DNA from: Roseofilum capinflatum BLCC-M114
GTDB taxonomy: Bacteria; Cyanobacteriota; Cyanobacteriia; Cyanobacteriales; Desertifilaceae
NCBI RefSeq assembly: GCF_030068505.1
Contig: NZ_JAQOSO010000102.1
Location: 63,336 to 127,335, forward strand
Direction: 5' to 3'
Length of the DNA stretch: 64,000 bases
Below are positions 8,550 to 17,000 of the stretch, in pieces. A program made the translations under genes and the position numbers. The notes beneath the pieces were generated by a model, which searched no databases, had not been told where the DNA came from, and saw nothing but the letters and a program-made list of their open reading frames with translations. How positions within the stretch are numbered: position 1 is the first letter of the stretch; the number at the start of each line of letters is the position of its first letter.

Positions 8550-10157
8550 TCAAGCGCTTGAAGATCCCATAACTCCCAACTGCCTTAACACTGTTTTCGC
8601 GGCTAAACGTCCCGACTGTGCCGCACCATTCATATAGCCTTGATGTTCATCACTGGTATGTTCTCCAGCAAAAATCAAGCGCCCGTGATGAACGTTTTGC
8701 TCGTCTTCGCCCTCGATGTAAACGTGATGTTGAGCAAATCCTGTATACTGCCTTGGCTTAAAGCAAGCATAGCTGCCTAAAGCATAACCATAGGTCGGCC
8801 AATGGAGGCGAGCGGCCTTTCCGTTGTAGCTTTTGAGTAGATTAGGAATGAAAGGATCGAGCATTTCGGTATAGAGACGAGCATTCTCTTCAACGCTGTA
8901 GCGCTGACTCTCCCAACCAATATCTCCTCCCAGATAATAGGTCATTGCTCCCAGTTCAGACTGTTGCAGTTGCGAAGCTTCAAAAAAGGTTTGCAAGGGC
9001 AGATCGGTATATCCCAGACCGCTTAATCCTTGGTCTCGCCAGACGGGTTGGTTATGGCCGACCGTCACTTTCACATTATTGGCGTAACCTACCTCGTCGA
9101 TAAACTGGCGCAAGGTCTGGGGCAAGGATACACCCATGGGAACGGAACGAAGAACGCTAAAGGGAATGGCGAGAACGACGATATCTGCGTCTACATCGGT
9201 AGAGTTGAAGGTGAGTCTAAATCGCTCTCCCTGCTGCCGAATGGATTCTAAGGCCATTCCTGTCTCAATTTGATTCTGTAATTCTCCTGCCAGGGCATCG
9301 GTAATCGCTTGCGTGCCATTTTGAACTAGATATCGTTCATCGGAATATCCAGTTGATTCTACATTGCCTTGCTCATCCACAGTAGGAAGCAACCAGATCA
9401 GGTTCAGGGCTGTGATGTCATCGGCTTCGAGTCCCATCTCAGTAATCATGACGAGTTCGATGAATTCTTGCAACCATCCTGATAGGCCGATACGATCGCC
9501 ATATTCAGCCACCGAGAGCGCATCTAATTCAATACTGACATTCTCCCAATCTTCATCCAGGCGATCGCTATCAACAGCAATTCGCTCGGCAACGGGGAGA
9601 AGCGCTTCAGCGAGTTTGGCTTCGGAGATCGTTTGCCCATCAAAATAATAGAGATCTTTGAGAGCCAATTCTTCAGGGACAAAGCGATCGAGCAAAGGAA
9701 TCTGGAATTCTTGGGCTAGGGCCAGCATATCCTCATGGTCGCTATTGATATACTCAGCACCCAAGTTTACCCAGAGACCTTTACCGACCACATCTTTAAC
9801 GGTATACATTCTGCCACCGACGCGATTTGAGGCTTCGTAAAGGGTGGCGCGGTAGCCTGCTTTTTTCAGGTGGTAGGCAGCACTCAAACCCGCCATCCCC
9901 GCTCCAATAATGGCAATTTTGGGGTCAGTTACATCTTGCGCCCAAAAATTAACACCGGGAGATTGACCTCCAGCAGCCAAGAGCATTCCACCGCCAAAGA
10001 TTCCGGCACTTTTGAGAAATGAACGCCGTTTTAGACTTTGGCGGTTCTGATGCTGTTGTATTTCTGACCATTCATCAAGGGGAATTCCACGGCGATTGGA
10101 TTGTGCGGCCAAACGCAAGGCGCGAGTGAATAGACTGAATAATCGATTGCGTGCCAT
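8550..10157 (-). CDS. Flavin monoamine oxidase / L-amino-acid oxidase-like protein with Tat signal
   Basis: 535 aa. A twin-arginine segment (KRRSFLKSAGIFGGG, residues about 43-57) precedes a hydrophobic stretch, suggesting Tat export of the folded flavoprotein. The FAD dinucleotide motif is IAIIGAGMAGLSAAYHL, followed by YEASNRVGGRMYT; the C-terminal FAD block is LIFAGEHTSDEHQGYMNGA. This is the amine oxidase (PF01593) family, which oxidises amines or amino acids to imines with release of H2O2. The substrate cannot be told. The Tat motif lies unusually deep (after about 42 residues); a shorter start is possible, but no better internal ATG is apparent. Confidence 0.88.
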   Translation of the reverse strand: MARNRLFSLFTRALRLAAQSNRRGIPLDEWSEIQQHQNRQSLKRRSFLKSAGIFGGGMLLAAGGQSPGVNFWAQDVTDPKIAIIGAGMAGLSAAYHLKKAGYRATLYEASNRVGGRMYTVKDVVGKGLWVNLGAEYINSDHEDMLALAQEFQIPLLDRFVPEELALKDLYYFDGQTISEAKLAEALLPVAERIAVDSDRLDEDWENVSIELDALSVAEYGDRIGLSGWLQEFIELVMITEMGLEADDITALNLIWLLPTVDEQGNVESTGYSDERYLVQNGTQAITDALAGELQNQIETGMALESIRQQGERFRLTFNSTDVDADIVVLAIPFSVLRSVPMGVSLPQTLRQFIDEVGYANNVKVTVGHNQPVWRDQGLSGLGYTDLPLQTFFEASQLQQSELGAMTYYLGGDIGWESQRYSVEENARLYTEMLDPFIPNLLKSYNGKAARLHWPTYGYALGSYACFKPRQYTGFAQHHVYIEGEDEQNVHHGRLIFAGEHTSDEHQGYMNGAAQSGRLAAKTVLRQLGVMGSSSA

Positions 10158-10210
10158 ATTTAGGGAATAGGGAATGGGGAATAGGTCGTTTGATCTTTCC
10201 CTTGATTCAA

Positions 10211-10936
10211 CTACCGTTTTAAGTTTTCCAAACCCTGGGTGACTTTAGCAGATTCTATACGATCGCCTTCTTGAATTTGATCGATTGCGTCCATGCCTTC
10301 GGTAACATAGCCGAATACGGCATAATTGCCATCTAGAAAGGAGAGATCGGACAAGGTGAAATAAAACTGGGAGGAGGCAGAATCGGGAAATTGCGATCGG
10401 GCCATCGCTACTGCCCCACGGGTATGCTGAAGTGCTGGAGGTTTGGTAATTTGAGCTGCCGGAAAGGTCTGACCATAAATCGGTTCACTCTCGCCTTCCG
10501 GGGTGATTTCTAGGGGAATTTGCCGCTCTTCTCCCGTTGCTGGATCGATAAATCCACCGGTTCCATTGCCTAGGGGATCGCCCCCTTGAACCACAAAGGG
10601 TTGAGGCTCCCGCACCACCCGATGGAAGGTCAAGCCATCATAAAATCCGCGCTCGACTAAATCGACAAAATTCCCGGCTGTGACTGGGGCTTTTGTACCA
10701 TCGACATTGATCGTAATGGGGGAGCCGTTAACGGTCATTGCTACCGTTGCTTGACCGTTCAAGGTCGGTAGCCCCTCAAAGGGGCGATCGGGACTCGAAA
10801 CCGGGGAAGCGGTAACGTCTGGGGCTGTGGGGGAGCCATCCGATTCCGGAGCAGAGAGGTTACCACTGCATCCGGCGATCGCCAATGTACTCAAGAGCAT
10901 CAGCGAGATGACCCAATATTTTGGTCTAAGTTGCAT
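10211..10936 (-). CDS. Cyclophilin-type peptidyl-prolyl isomerase, lipoprotein
   Basis: 241 aa. The N-terminal signal peptide ends in a lipobox (LAIAGC, Cys23), so the protein is probably lipid-anchored on the periplasmic or lumenal side. A Ser/Pro/Thr-rich linker leads to a cyclophilin domain with [35 protein letters not shown], the [15 protein letters not shown] active-site segment and YAVFGYV near the end. It catalyses prolyl cis-trans isomerisation. It lies 53 bp upstream of the amine oxidase gene in the same orientation; co-transcription is possible. Confidence 0.9.
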   Translation of the reverse strand: MQLRPKYWVISLMLLSTLAIAGCSGNLSAPESDGSPTAPDVTASPVSSPDRPFEGLPTLNGQATVAMTVNGSPITINVDGTKAPVTAGNFVDLVERGFYDGLTFHRVVREPQPFVVQGGDPLGNGTGGFIDPATGEERQIPLEITPEGESEPIYGQTFPAAQITKPPALQHTRGAVAMARSQFPDSASSQFYFTLSDLSFLDGNYAVFGYVTEGMDAIDQIQEGDRIESAKVTQGLENLKR

Positions 10937-10999
10937 AGAATAAGATTGATTTAATTTCTGTTACCAAGGCTACTCATAGATTCTACCGGCCAGGAGTTT

Positions 11000-11572
11000 T
11001 TAGAGTCCTTCTAAAGGTACTTCTAAAAATCGGGCTAACTCAGCAGCTTGGTTTTCTAGATCTGAGAGGCTTATGGGTTGTCCCACACGGGTTAAGGGAA
11101 TATTACCTTTTCCTTTGACGCGCAGATAAATTTTCCGTTGGGGATTGAGTCCTTCTTTGATAATCACGCCCACGGCTTGAATATCTTCTAAGGGATAAGT
11201 CAAATCAAGTTGGCGATTTTTGCCAGGAAAACCCCAACGAAAGATTTGAGCCTTACCCGTTTCGGTATTAAATTCGTTATATCCGCCGCCCACATCCCAC
11301 AGAATCACCAGCCATAGATACAAAGCCAGCAATAATCCTGCACTACCATATAAGCCCATCACCAAGCCTTGAGGCACAAACACTAGCTCAGTGGGGTTAC
11401 TAAAGGGGATGAGGTTGATTTGTGTGTAGCTCGATATTCCGGCCAGTAAAAAGCCAGTTGCGCCCATAGAAATAATAATTGCCCAAGCATAATTACTCAG
11501 TCGGCGCGAACCGAGAATCGATTGGTGTAAAACTTTTTTGTTGGTTGGTGTGGAGGTTCCTTGTGCCGTCAT
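11000..11572 (-). CDS. ycf4: Photosystem I assembly protein Ycf4
   Basis: 190 aa, normal for Ycf4. Two transmembrane helices near the N-terminus (about residues 27-50 and 70-95) precede the conserved soluble part with [20 protein letters not shown] and [15 protein letters not shown]. Ycf4 is a thylakoid scaffold for photosystem I assembly. It is divergent from psbD and shares a 462-bp intergenic region with it. Confidence 0.95.
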   Translation of the reverse strand: MTAQGTSTPTNKKVLHQSILGSRRLSNYAWAIIISMGATGFLLAGISSYTQINLIPFSNPTELVFVPQGLVMGLYGSAGLLLALYLWLVILWDVGGGYNEFNTETGKAQIFRWGFPGKNRQLDLTYPLEDIQAVGVIIKEGLNPQRKIYLRVKGKGNIPLTRVGQPISLSDLENQAAELARFLEVPLEGL

Positions 11573-11712
11573 AGGTCTGGGTGAAGTTGGATCGCTATAC
11601 CAAATTAAGAGTGCTTTCTGATTCTACCTTAATCTTTGTCCAGCATGGAAAGGAGGCGATCGCTTTGGAACTCTCATCTAGCCCCTCTCTATTCTGAGAG
11701 AATCTGAGAATA

Positions 11713-11730
11713 TGTGTGACATATTGTAAA
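11713..11730 (-). promoter_or_regulatory. HLR1-like element (possible RpaB site) upstream of psbD
   Basis: On the minus strand the bases read T-TTACA-AT-AT-G-TCACA-CA. The HLR1 consensus as I know it is (G/T)TTACA(T/A)(T/A)NN(G/T)TTACA(T/A)(T/A). The first half is perfect and the second has one mismatch in TTACA. It overlaps the candidate -35 box of psbD. HLR1 is the site of the response regulator RpaB at light-stress genes, so light control of psbD is a reasonable inference. Confidence 0.45.
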
Positions 11731-11751
11731 AATCCTCAGATTGTTTATTAT
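11724..11751 (+). promoter_or_regulatory. Candidate psbD promoter (-35 TTGTAA, -10 TATTAT)
   Basis: TTGTAA at 11724-11729 and TATTAT at 11746-11751, spaced 16 bp. It would give a leader of roughly 275 nt before the psbD ATG. Confidence 0.35.
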
Positions 11752-12034
11752 AGATATTATGCGGAAAATCCAATCTCCTTAAGGAGTTGGATGCCTTTTC
11801 TGCTTTCTTGTGGTATGTTAAGAAAGATTAATTTGCCCCTGAGTAAAAGCTCCAGTGGCAAATTAATTAAAGTAATGGCTGTTCCTGAAAGTGGAGAGGT
11901 CTGAACCTCTATAGGAAAAGACACTCAAGGATTTTACCACCAAGTGGTCAATCCCTTGAAAATCCGCTCAGGGAACCTTTGGGAATTCATCCCCTGCAAT
12001 TGATTTAAATTTGTAACGTCAGAGGATTTGCTCA

Positions 12035-13093
12035 ATGACAATCGCAGTCGGACGCGCCCCCAGTGAAAGAGGATGGTTTGATGTCCTCGACGACTGGCTA
12101 AAGCGCGATCGCTTCGTCTTCATCGGATGGTCAGGACTTCTACTGTTCCCCTGCGCCTACCTCTCCATCGGCGGTTGGCTCACCGGAACCACCTTTGTTA
12201 CCTCCTGGTACACCCACGGACTGGCTTCTTCCTACCTCGAAGGCGCTAACTTCCTCACCGTAGCCGTATCGAGTCCCGCAGACAGCATGGGACACTCCCT
12301 GCTGTTCCTCTGGGGCCCAGAAGCTCAAGGAAACTTCGCTCGCTGGTGTCAGCTCGGCGGACTCTGGCCCTTCGTAGCCCTCCATGGAGCCTTTGCCCTG
12401 ATTGGGTTCATGCTGCGGCAATTCGAGATCGCCCGTTTGGTCGGCATTCGCCCTTATAATGCGATCGCCTTCAGCGGCCCCATCGCCGTATTCGTCAGCG
12501 TATTCCTCATGTACCCCTTGGGACAATCGAGCTGGTTCTTCGCCCCCAGTTTTGGAGTCGCAGCCATCTTCCGGTTCATCCTCTTCCTACAAGGATTCCA
12601 CAACTGGACGCTCAACCCCTTCCACATGATGGGAGTAGCCGGCATTCTCGGCGGAGCCTTACTCTGTGCCATCCACGGAGCCACCGTCGAAAACACCCTG
12701 TTCCAGGATGGAGACAAAGCCAACACCTTCCGGGCTTTTGAACCCACCCAAGCCGAAGAAACCTACTCCATGGTCACCGCCAACCGGTTCTGGAGCCAAA
12801 TCTTCGGTATCGCCTTCTCCAACAAACGTTGGTTGCACTTCTTCATGCTCTTTGTACCGGTAACCGGTCTATGGATGAGTGCCGTGGGCATTGTGGGCTT
12901 AGGTCTGAACCTGCGAGCTTATGACTTCGTATCTCAAGAACTCAGAGCAGCAGAAGACCCAGAATTTGAAACCTTCTACACCAAGAATATCTTGTTGAAC
13001 GAAGGCATTCGGGCTTGGATGGCTCCGGCTGACCAACCCCATCAGTTCTTTACCTTCCCCGAAGAGGTTCTTCCTCGCGGTAATGCTCTGTAA
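12035..13093 (+). CDS. psbD: Photosystem II reaction centre protein D2
   Basis: 352 aa, the standard D2 length and sequence ([27 protein letters not shown] at the start, [11 protein letters not shown] at the end). It forms the D1/D2 reaction centre heterodimer in the thylakoid and binds P680 chlorophyll, pheophytin, the non-heme iron and QA. The ATG at 12035 has AGAGGA a few bases upstream. psbC follows after 110 bp with an intervening hairpin, unlike the overlapping psbD-psbC pair usual in cyanobacteria. Confidence 0.98.
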   Translation: MTIAVGRAPSERGWFDVLDDWLKRDRFVFIGWSGLLLFPCAYLSIGGWLTGTTFVTSWYTHGLASSYLEGANFLTVAVSSPADSMGHSLLFLWGPEAQGNFARWCQLGGLWPFVALHGAFALIGFMLRQFEIARLVGIRPYNAIAFSGPIAVFVSVFLMYPLGQSSWFFAPSFGVAAIFRFILFLQGFHNWTLNPFHMMGVAGILGGALLCAIHGATVENTLFQDGDKANTFRAFEPTQAEETYSMVTANRFWSQIFGIAFSNKRWLHFFMLFVPVTGLWMSAVGIVGLGLNLRAYDFVSQELRAAEDPEFETFYTKNILLNEGIRAWMAPADQPHQFFTFPEEVLPRGNAL

Positions 13094-13105
13094 AATAAAC
13101 TTGTG

Positions 13106-13134
13106 GTCATTATCCCTAAATCAGAGATAATGAC
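13106..13134 (+). other. psbD-psbC intercistronic hairpin
   Basis: GTCATTATC (13106-13114) pairs perfectly with GATAATGAC (13126-13134) around an 11-nt loop. No T-run follows at once, so it looks more like an RNA-processing or stability element than a terminator. Confidence 0.5.
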
Positions 13135-13203
13135 TCACATCCTTTGATCAATACCCCTTTTTTGACCTAGATCGTAGAGAGTAGAACAAGAGGTTCGACT
13201 AGC

Positions 13204-14589
13204 GTGCAAACCACCTTTAATCCTTCAATGGTAATGGGCGGTCGTGACCAAGAATCCACCGGTTTCGCTTGGTGGGCTGGTAACGCCCGTTTAATTAACC
13301 TATCCGGTAAACTGCTGGGCGCTCATGTTGCCCACGCCGGTCTGATTGTCTTCTGGACTGGCGCAATGACCCTGTTTGAAGTCGCCCACTTCATTCCTGA
13401 AAAGCCCTTGTATGAACAAGGCGCTATCCTCCTTCCTCACCTAGCCACCCTCGGTTGGGGTGTTGGCCCTGGTGGCGAAATTGTAGACACCTTCCCCTAC
13501 TTTGTAGTCGGTGTTCTGCACCTGATTTCTTCTGCCGTCTTAGGTTTAGGTGGAATTTATCATGCCGTTCGTGGCCCCGAAACCCTAGAAGAATACTCTT
13601 CTTTCTTCGGCTATGACTGGAGAGATAAAAACCAAATGACCAACATCATTGGCTACCACTTAATCCTCTTAGGATTAGGAGCCTTATTGTTGGTCTTCAA
13701 AGCCATGTTCTTTGGTGGTGTTTATGACAGTTGGGCCCCTGGTGGCGGTGCGGTACGGATCATTAGTAACCCCACCCTTAACCCAGCCGTAATCTTTGGC
13801 TATCTCGTCAATGCTCCCTTTGGTGGTGAAGGCTGGATCATTGGGGTAGCTAACATGGAAGATATCATCGGCGGTCATATCTGGATTGGCTTGATTTGTA
13901 TCTCCGGTGGTATTTGGCATATTCTCACCAAGCCTTTTGGTTGGGCCCGTCGTGCTTTCATCTGGTCGGGTGAAGCTTATCTGTCCTACAGCCTAGCTGC
14001 CCTATCCCTGATGGGCTTTATCGCTGCTGCCTATGTTTGGTTTAACAACACGGCCTATCCCAGCGAATTCTACGGCCCCACCAATGCTGAAGCCTCTCAA
14101 GCTCAGTCCTTTGTCTTCTTAGCTCGTGACCAACAGTTAGGAGCTAATATTGGTTCCGCACAAGGCCCCACTGGTCTCGGTAAATACCTGATGCGCTCTC
14201 CTACCGGTGAAATCATCTTCGGTGGTGAAACCATGCGTTTCTGGGACTTCCAAGGCCCCTGGTTAGAGCCTCTGCGTGGGCCCAATGGTTTGGATCTCAA
14301 CAAACTGAAAAATGATATCCAACCTTGGCAACTGCGTCGTGCTGCTGAGTATATGACTCATGCACCGAACGGTTCCATCAACTCTGTAGGTGGAATTATT
14401 ACTGAGCCGAACGGGTTCAACTATGTTAACCCCCGTGCTTGGTTGGCTGGTTCTCACTTCATTTTTGCTTTCTTCCTCTTCATTGGTCACCTGTGGCACG
14501 CGGGTCGCGCTCGTGCGGCTGCGGCTGGCTTTGAAAAAGGAATTGACCGCGACAATGAGCCAGTTCTGTCTATGGGTGACCTGGATTAA
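13204..14589 (+). CDS. psbC: Photosystem II CP43 chlorophyll protein
   Basis: 461 aa from a GTG start; the only in-frame start after the stop at 13168-13170, with AAGAGG about 10 bp upstream. It has the six-helix antenna fold, [21 protein letters not shown] near the N-terminus and the large lumenal loop with [10 protein letters not shown], where the Glu and Arg contact the Mn4CaO5 cluster. That loop separates it from IsiA/Pcb antennae, which lack it. CP43 feeds excitation energy to the reaction centre. The gene is 110 bp beyond psbD and is followed by a strong terminator. Confidence 0.97.
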   Translation: MQTTFNPSMVMGGRDQESTGFAWWAGNARLINLSGKLLGAHVAHAGLIVFWTGAMTLFEVAHFIPEKPLYEQGAILLPHLATLGWGVGPGGEIVDTFPYFVVGVLHLISSAVLGLGGIYHAVRGPETLEEYSSFFGYDWRDKNQMTNIIGYHLILLGLGALLLVFKAMFFGGVYDSWAPGGGAVRIISNPTLNPAVIFGYLVNAPFGGEGWIIGVANMEDIIGGHIWIGLICISGGIWHILTKPFGWARRAFIWSGEAYLSYSLAALSLMGFIAAAYVWFNNTAYPSEFYGPTNAEASQAQSFVFLARDQQLGANIGSAQGPTGLGKYLMRSPTGEIIFGGETMRFWDFQGPWLEPLRGPNGLDLNKLKNDIQPWQLRRAAEYMTHAPNGSINSVGGIITEPNGFNYVNPRAWLAGSHFIFAFFLFIGHLWHAGRARAAAAGFEKGIDRDNEPVLSMGDLD

Positions 14590-14633
14590 TCATGGGTTAA
14601 CCTTAGATACAAAAGCTAATTTTAGTTTTTGAT

Positions 14634-14676
14634 AAAAAAAGAGAGAGAGGGATTAGATCCTCTCTCTTTTTTTTAG
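14634..14676 (+). terminator. Rho-independent terminator after psbC
   Basis: AGAGAGAGG (14642-14650) pairs with CCTCTCTCT (14659-14667), followed by a run of T to 14674, 45-85 bp after the psbC stop. The A-run on the left also makes it usable for the convergent DUF4335 transcript. Confidence 0.8.
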
Positions 14677-14710
14677 TTAATCCAAATCCGGAGAAGAGTG
14701 CCCTTAATTT

Positions 14711-16060
14711 TTAATTGCCAGGAGGAGATTGTAAGAAGGTTTGTACTGTACCATCGGGATTTAAGACAACACGCAAACGGGGTTGTAGATTTCCTTCTAA
14801 GGGAGAAACTAAGGGTTCACCGAGTAAGGGCATTCCGGTGCGATCGAGGTAGGTGGCTGCGGTTTCTCCGAGGGGAGCAATTCCTCGAACGGTGCCATCG
14901 GAATTGAGCATAATATTATATTCAATCGTTTTATTTAAACTTTCTGGTGGAGTCCAGCGTTCTTCAAAATAACGCCGGGCTTCAGCGACTTGGGGGATAT
15001 TATCAAATAGGTTATTTTCTCCCCTGGCGCTCAGGTCTACGGGAGGGGAGGCGCTTTGAGCTTCTGTGGGGGGAATAACCTCGTCGAGTTCTGTGGGGGG
15101 ACGCTCTAGGGAGGGTGCAGGGGCAAGGGCGGGGATTTCTGCTTCAGGAGCAGGCAAAATAGGGGTTGATTCTGGTTGTGCGATCGCTGCTGGAGGGGGG
15201 ATAGGAATGTCCTGGGAAGGGGGACTTAAGACCGGCTCAGGGGGCGGAAAATTGGGAGCAGGAGGGGGGGCTGATGCGGTTCTATTGGCGGGTTGGGATG
15301 GGGAAATTTCGGGCGTTGCCGATGGGCTAGACGATTCAGAAGTCACACCACCAACAGGGGGAGGAGGAGGCAGTTTTTCATCGGAGGTCATGGGTGAGGG
15401 TGAGGGTGAAGGAACCTCGACCGGAGCAAGGGGAACGCTGGGGGATTGGGCGATCGAGGGATTATCATAAATTTCTGGGTTTTGAGGAGTCTGTTGGCTC
15501 TGGGGTTGAGTGGCGGTTTCAAAGCTTGATTCTGGATAGGGATACAAGTTTTTAAACACCATGACACTGGTGGCGGTAATGCCAATACCTAGGAGTAAGC
15601 TGGCTGCAAATCTTAGGGGATGGTTGGGTTGGGTGATGGGTTTGGGGGTTTCAACTGCTTCAGGGAGGGCAACGAGATCTAAGTTATATTGCTCGATCGC
15701 CGTGGCCAGATCGAACAGTTGCAGAGCGCTAAGGGTAACGGTGAGATTCTGGTTATCCTCTCCGAGGGGGCCCAGGTTAAGCTGATGTTGGGTGAGGGTT
15801 TTGGGTTCGGTTGGGGGAGACTGGGTGAGGAGATTTTGCACCGTGGTAGTGACGGTATCACAGAGGGTTTCGAGTTGGGTGCGATCGCCTTTAAGGGTGA
15901 TTTTCGCCTCCATTCCTTCCCGTGGGTCATCGAAGTGTAACCGAAAGCGCAGGTTTTTGATTATCGGTTGTTTCGTCCATCTAGAGAGCGCAGAGGATTG
16001 ACCGATAATTTCTAGGGTGCAGGTGGGTGGGGTATAGCGTCGAATGACGGAGGAACTCAT
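14711..16060 (-). CDS. DUF4335 domain protein (one TM, proline-rich)
   Basis: 449 aa. N-terminal cyanobacterial DUF4335 domain (about residues 1-140, starting SSSVIRRYTPPTCTLEI), a transmembrane helix (about 150-172: FAASLLLGIGITATSVMVF), a long Pro/Ser-rich linker (about 180-345) and a compact C-terminal domain with IEYNIMLNSDGTVRGIAPLG and RLRVVLNPDGTVQTF repeats. The layout resembles TonB-like spacers, but no TonB C-terminal domain is recognised. The function is unknown. It follows the DUF3038 gene by 46 bp in the same direction, the usual pairing of these two families. Confidence 0.85.
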   Translation of the reverse strand: MSSSVIRRYTPPTCTLEIIGQSSALSRWTKQPIIKNLRFRLHFDDPREGMEAKITLKGDRTQLETLCDTVTTTVQNLLTQSPPTEPKTLTQHQLNLGPLGEDNQNLTVTLSALQLFDLATAIEQYNLDLVALPEAVETPKPITQPNHPLRFAASLLLGIGITATSVMVFKNLYPYPESSFETATQPQSQQTPQNPEIYDNPSIAQSPSVPLAPVEVPSPSPSPMTSDEKLPPPPPVGGVTSESSSPSATPEISPSQPANRTASAPPPAPNFPPPEPVLSPPSQDIPIPPPAAIAQPESTPILPAPEAEIPALAPAPSLERPPTELDEVIPPTEAQSASPPVDLSARGENNLFDNIPQVAEARRYFEERWTPPESLNKTIEYNIMLNSDGTVRGIAPLGETAATYLDRTGMPLLGEPLVSPLEGNLQPRLRVVLNPDGTVQTFLQSPPGN

Positions 16061-16070
16061 GGGGTCAATT

Positions 16071-16101
16071 CAATTAAAAATTAAAAATTAGAAATTAAAA
16101 A
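16071..16101. repeat. AT-rich heptamer-like tandem repeat
   Basis: About four copies of ATTAAAA/ATTAGAA in the gap between the DUF3038 and DUF4335 genes; a short tandem repeat typical of cyanobacteria. Confidence 0.6.
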
Positions 16102-16106
16102 TGAAG

Positions 16107-16691
16107 CTACAGGGAGCGGTCTAGGAGGGCTAACCAGAGACGACGGGGGCCTCCGGGACTGGAGTAGAAGAGTAGATCGATCAGGAGTTTGAGGGCTAAG
16201 GGGGTCAGCTCGTCGGGGGGGATGTCTTCTCCATCGAGCATTCGCTCTTGATAGGTGTTGGTAAAGGTGTCTAGATAGTCTCCTAGGAGGGCAAGGGTAT
16301 GCAGGGGGCGATCTTCGGCGGTGAGTTGTTCTAGGAGTCCGACGGCACGGCGAATGAGTTCTTGGTGATTTTGGGCTAATTCACAACAGATTAACACCAG
16401 CGATCGCGCCTCTTCCACATCCAGTTTTTTCCGGCCTCCACTCCCTTTGCGTAAGGGACTCGCTTGACGTAAACGCCACAAGCTAACGCGATCGCTTACC
16501 CCTTGTAAATTGAGTTTACTCGCTGCTTGTAACATGGCTTCGGAGCCAATTCCCGCCAAGGCCTCCAATGCCAGTAAAATCAGATCTAATTGGGCTTTGA
16601 TATTGTCAAGTTGCTCTGGATCGGGAGTTTGATCCAAGGGCAATTGAGACAATGGGGACGTTGATTTAGGCGACTTCACGGGTGAAGGCAT
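16107..16691 (-). CDS. DUF3038 domain protein
   Basis: 194 aa, probably soluble and mostly helical. The conserved core runs from LDNIKAQLDLILLALEAL through SDRVSLWRLRQASPLRKG to the C-terminal LLIDLLFYSSPGGPRRLWLALLD. The family is restricted to cyanobacteria and usually sits beside DUF4335, as here, so the two probably work together. No function is known to me. Confidence 0.87.
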   Translation of the reverse strand: MPSPVKSPKSTSPLSQLPLDQTPDPEQLDNIKAQLDLILLALEALAGIGSEAMLQAASKLNLQGVSDRVSLWRLRQASPLRKGSGGRKKLDVEEARSLVLICCELAQNHQELIRRAVGLLEQLTAEDRPLHTLALLGDYLDTFTNTYQERMLDGEDIPPDELTPLALKLLIDLLFYSSPGGPRRLWLALLDRSL

Positions 16692-16731
16692 ACTTTAAGC
16701 ATAGGGGATGGTATTGATTCTAGTGTGAGTG

Positions 16732-16989
16732 TTACAGGTTTGGAAACCAGTTTTTGCAGAATGGGGCGTTGTGAATAAAAAACCCCCAGCCGCTAAGAAC
16801 TGGGGGTGAGATAGGAATCAGGGTGCATCTATTGACTCTTGTTCCCCTAGATAAAAGACGGCTCCGGATCAAATAAAAATTAGACCTGCGTCTGAGATAG
16901 GACAATTGGTAAACTGGCCAAGCGATCGCCACACCAATGACTACAACTCCCCATAATAAAGAATCTGCTTGCGAGAATACCAATCTCAA
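16732..16989 (-). CDS. Doubtful small ORF with one membrane segment
   Basis: From TTG at 16989, 85 codons. Residues about 7-30 (ADSLLWGVVVIGVAIAWPVYQL) form a plausible membrane helix followed by RRR. The reading frame however passes through the terminator hairpin at 16777-16807, and the C-terminal half looks like random translation. Either a short membrane protein with a decayed end or no gene at all. No family is recognised. Confidence 0.15.
   Translation of the reverse strand: MRLVFSQADSLLWGVVVIGVAIAWPVYQLSYLRRRSNFYLIRSRLLSRGTRVNRCTLIPISPPVLSGWGFFIHNAPFCKNWFPNL
16777..16807 (-). terminator. Rho-independent terminator, minus strand
   Basis: ACCCCCAG (16782-16789) pairs with CTGGGGGT (16800-16807), an 8-bp stem with a 10-nt loop; on the minus strand a run of U follows (A-run 16777-16782). 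No convincing gene ends here, so it may end a small RNA or a short unannotated transcript from the 16810-16990 region. Confidence 0.7.
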
Positions 16990-17000
16990 CCCTAACCATC

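Larger units (their letters stand above)
11573..12034 (+). other. ycf4-psbD intergenic region / structured psbD leader
   Basis: No credible gene. It contains an HLR1-like element (11713-11730), a candidate promoter (11724-11751) and several inverted repeats between it and psbD: about 11769-11793 (CTCCTTAAGGAG core), 11827-11867 (11-bp stem), 11895-11910 (6-bp stem, CTGA loop) and an imperfect hairpin around 11926-11960. This implies a long, folded psbD 5' untranslated region. An SD-like AGAGGA lies just upstream of the psbD ATG. Confidence 0.55.

Noticed and set aside
11716-11904. 62-codon plus-strand ORF upstream of psbD
   Set aside because: It covers the candidate promoter and leader hairpins, has no family-like sequence and no SD.
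13180-13203. GGTTCGACT before psbC as part of a tRNA T-arm
   Set aside because: No acceptor stem or anticodon arm can be formed around it; no tRNA was found in the window.
13204-14589. Possibility that this is IsiA or a Pcb antenna instead of CP43
   Set aside because: The large lumenal loop with [10 protein letters not shown] is present, which those antennae lack.
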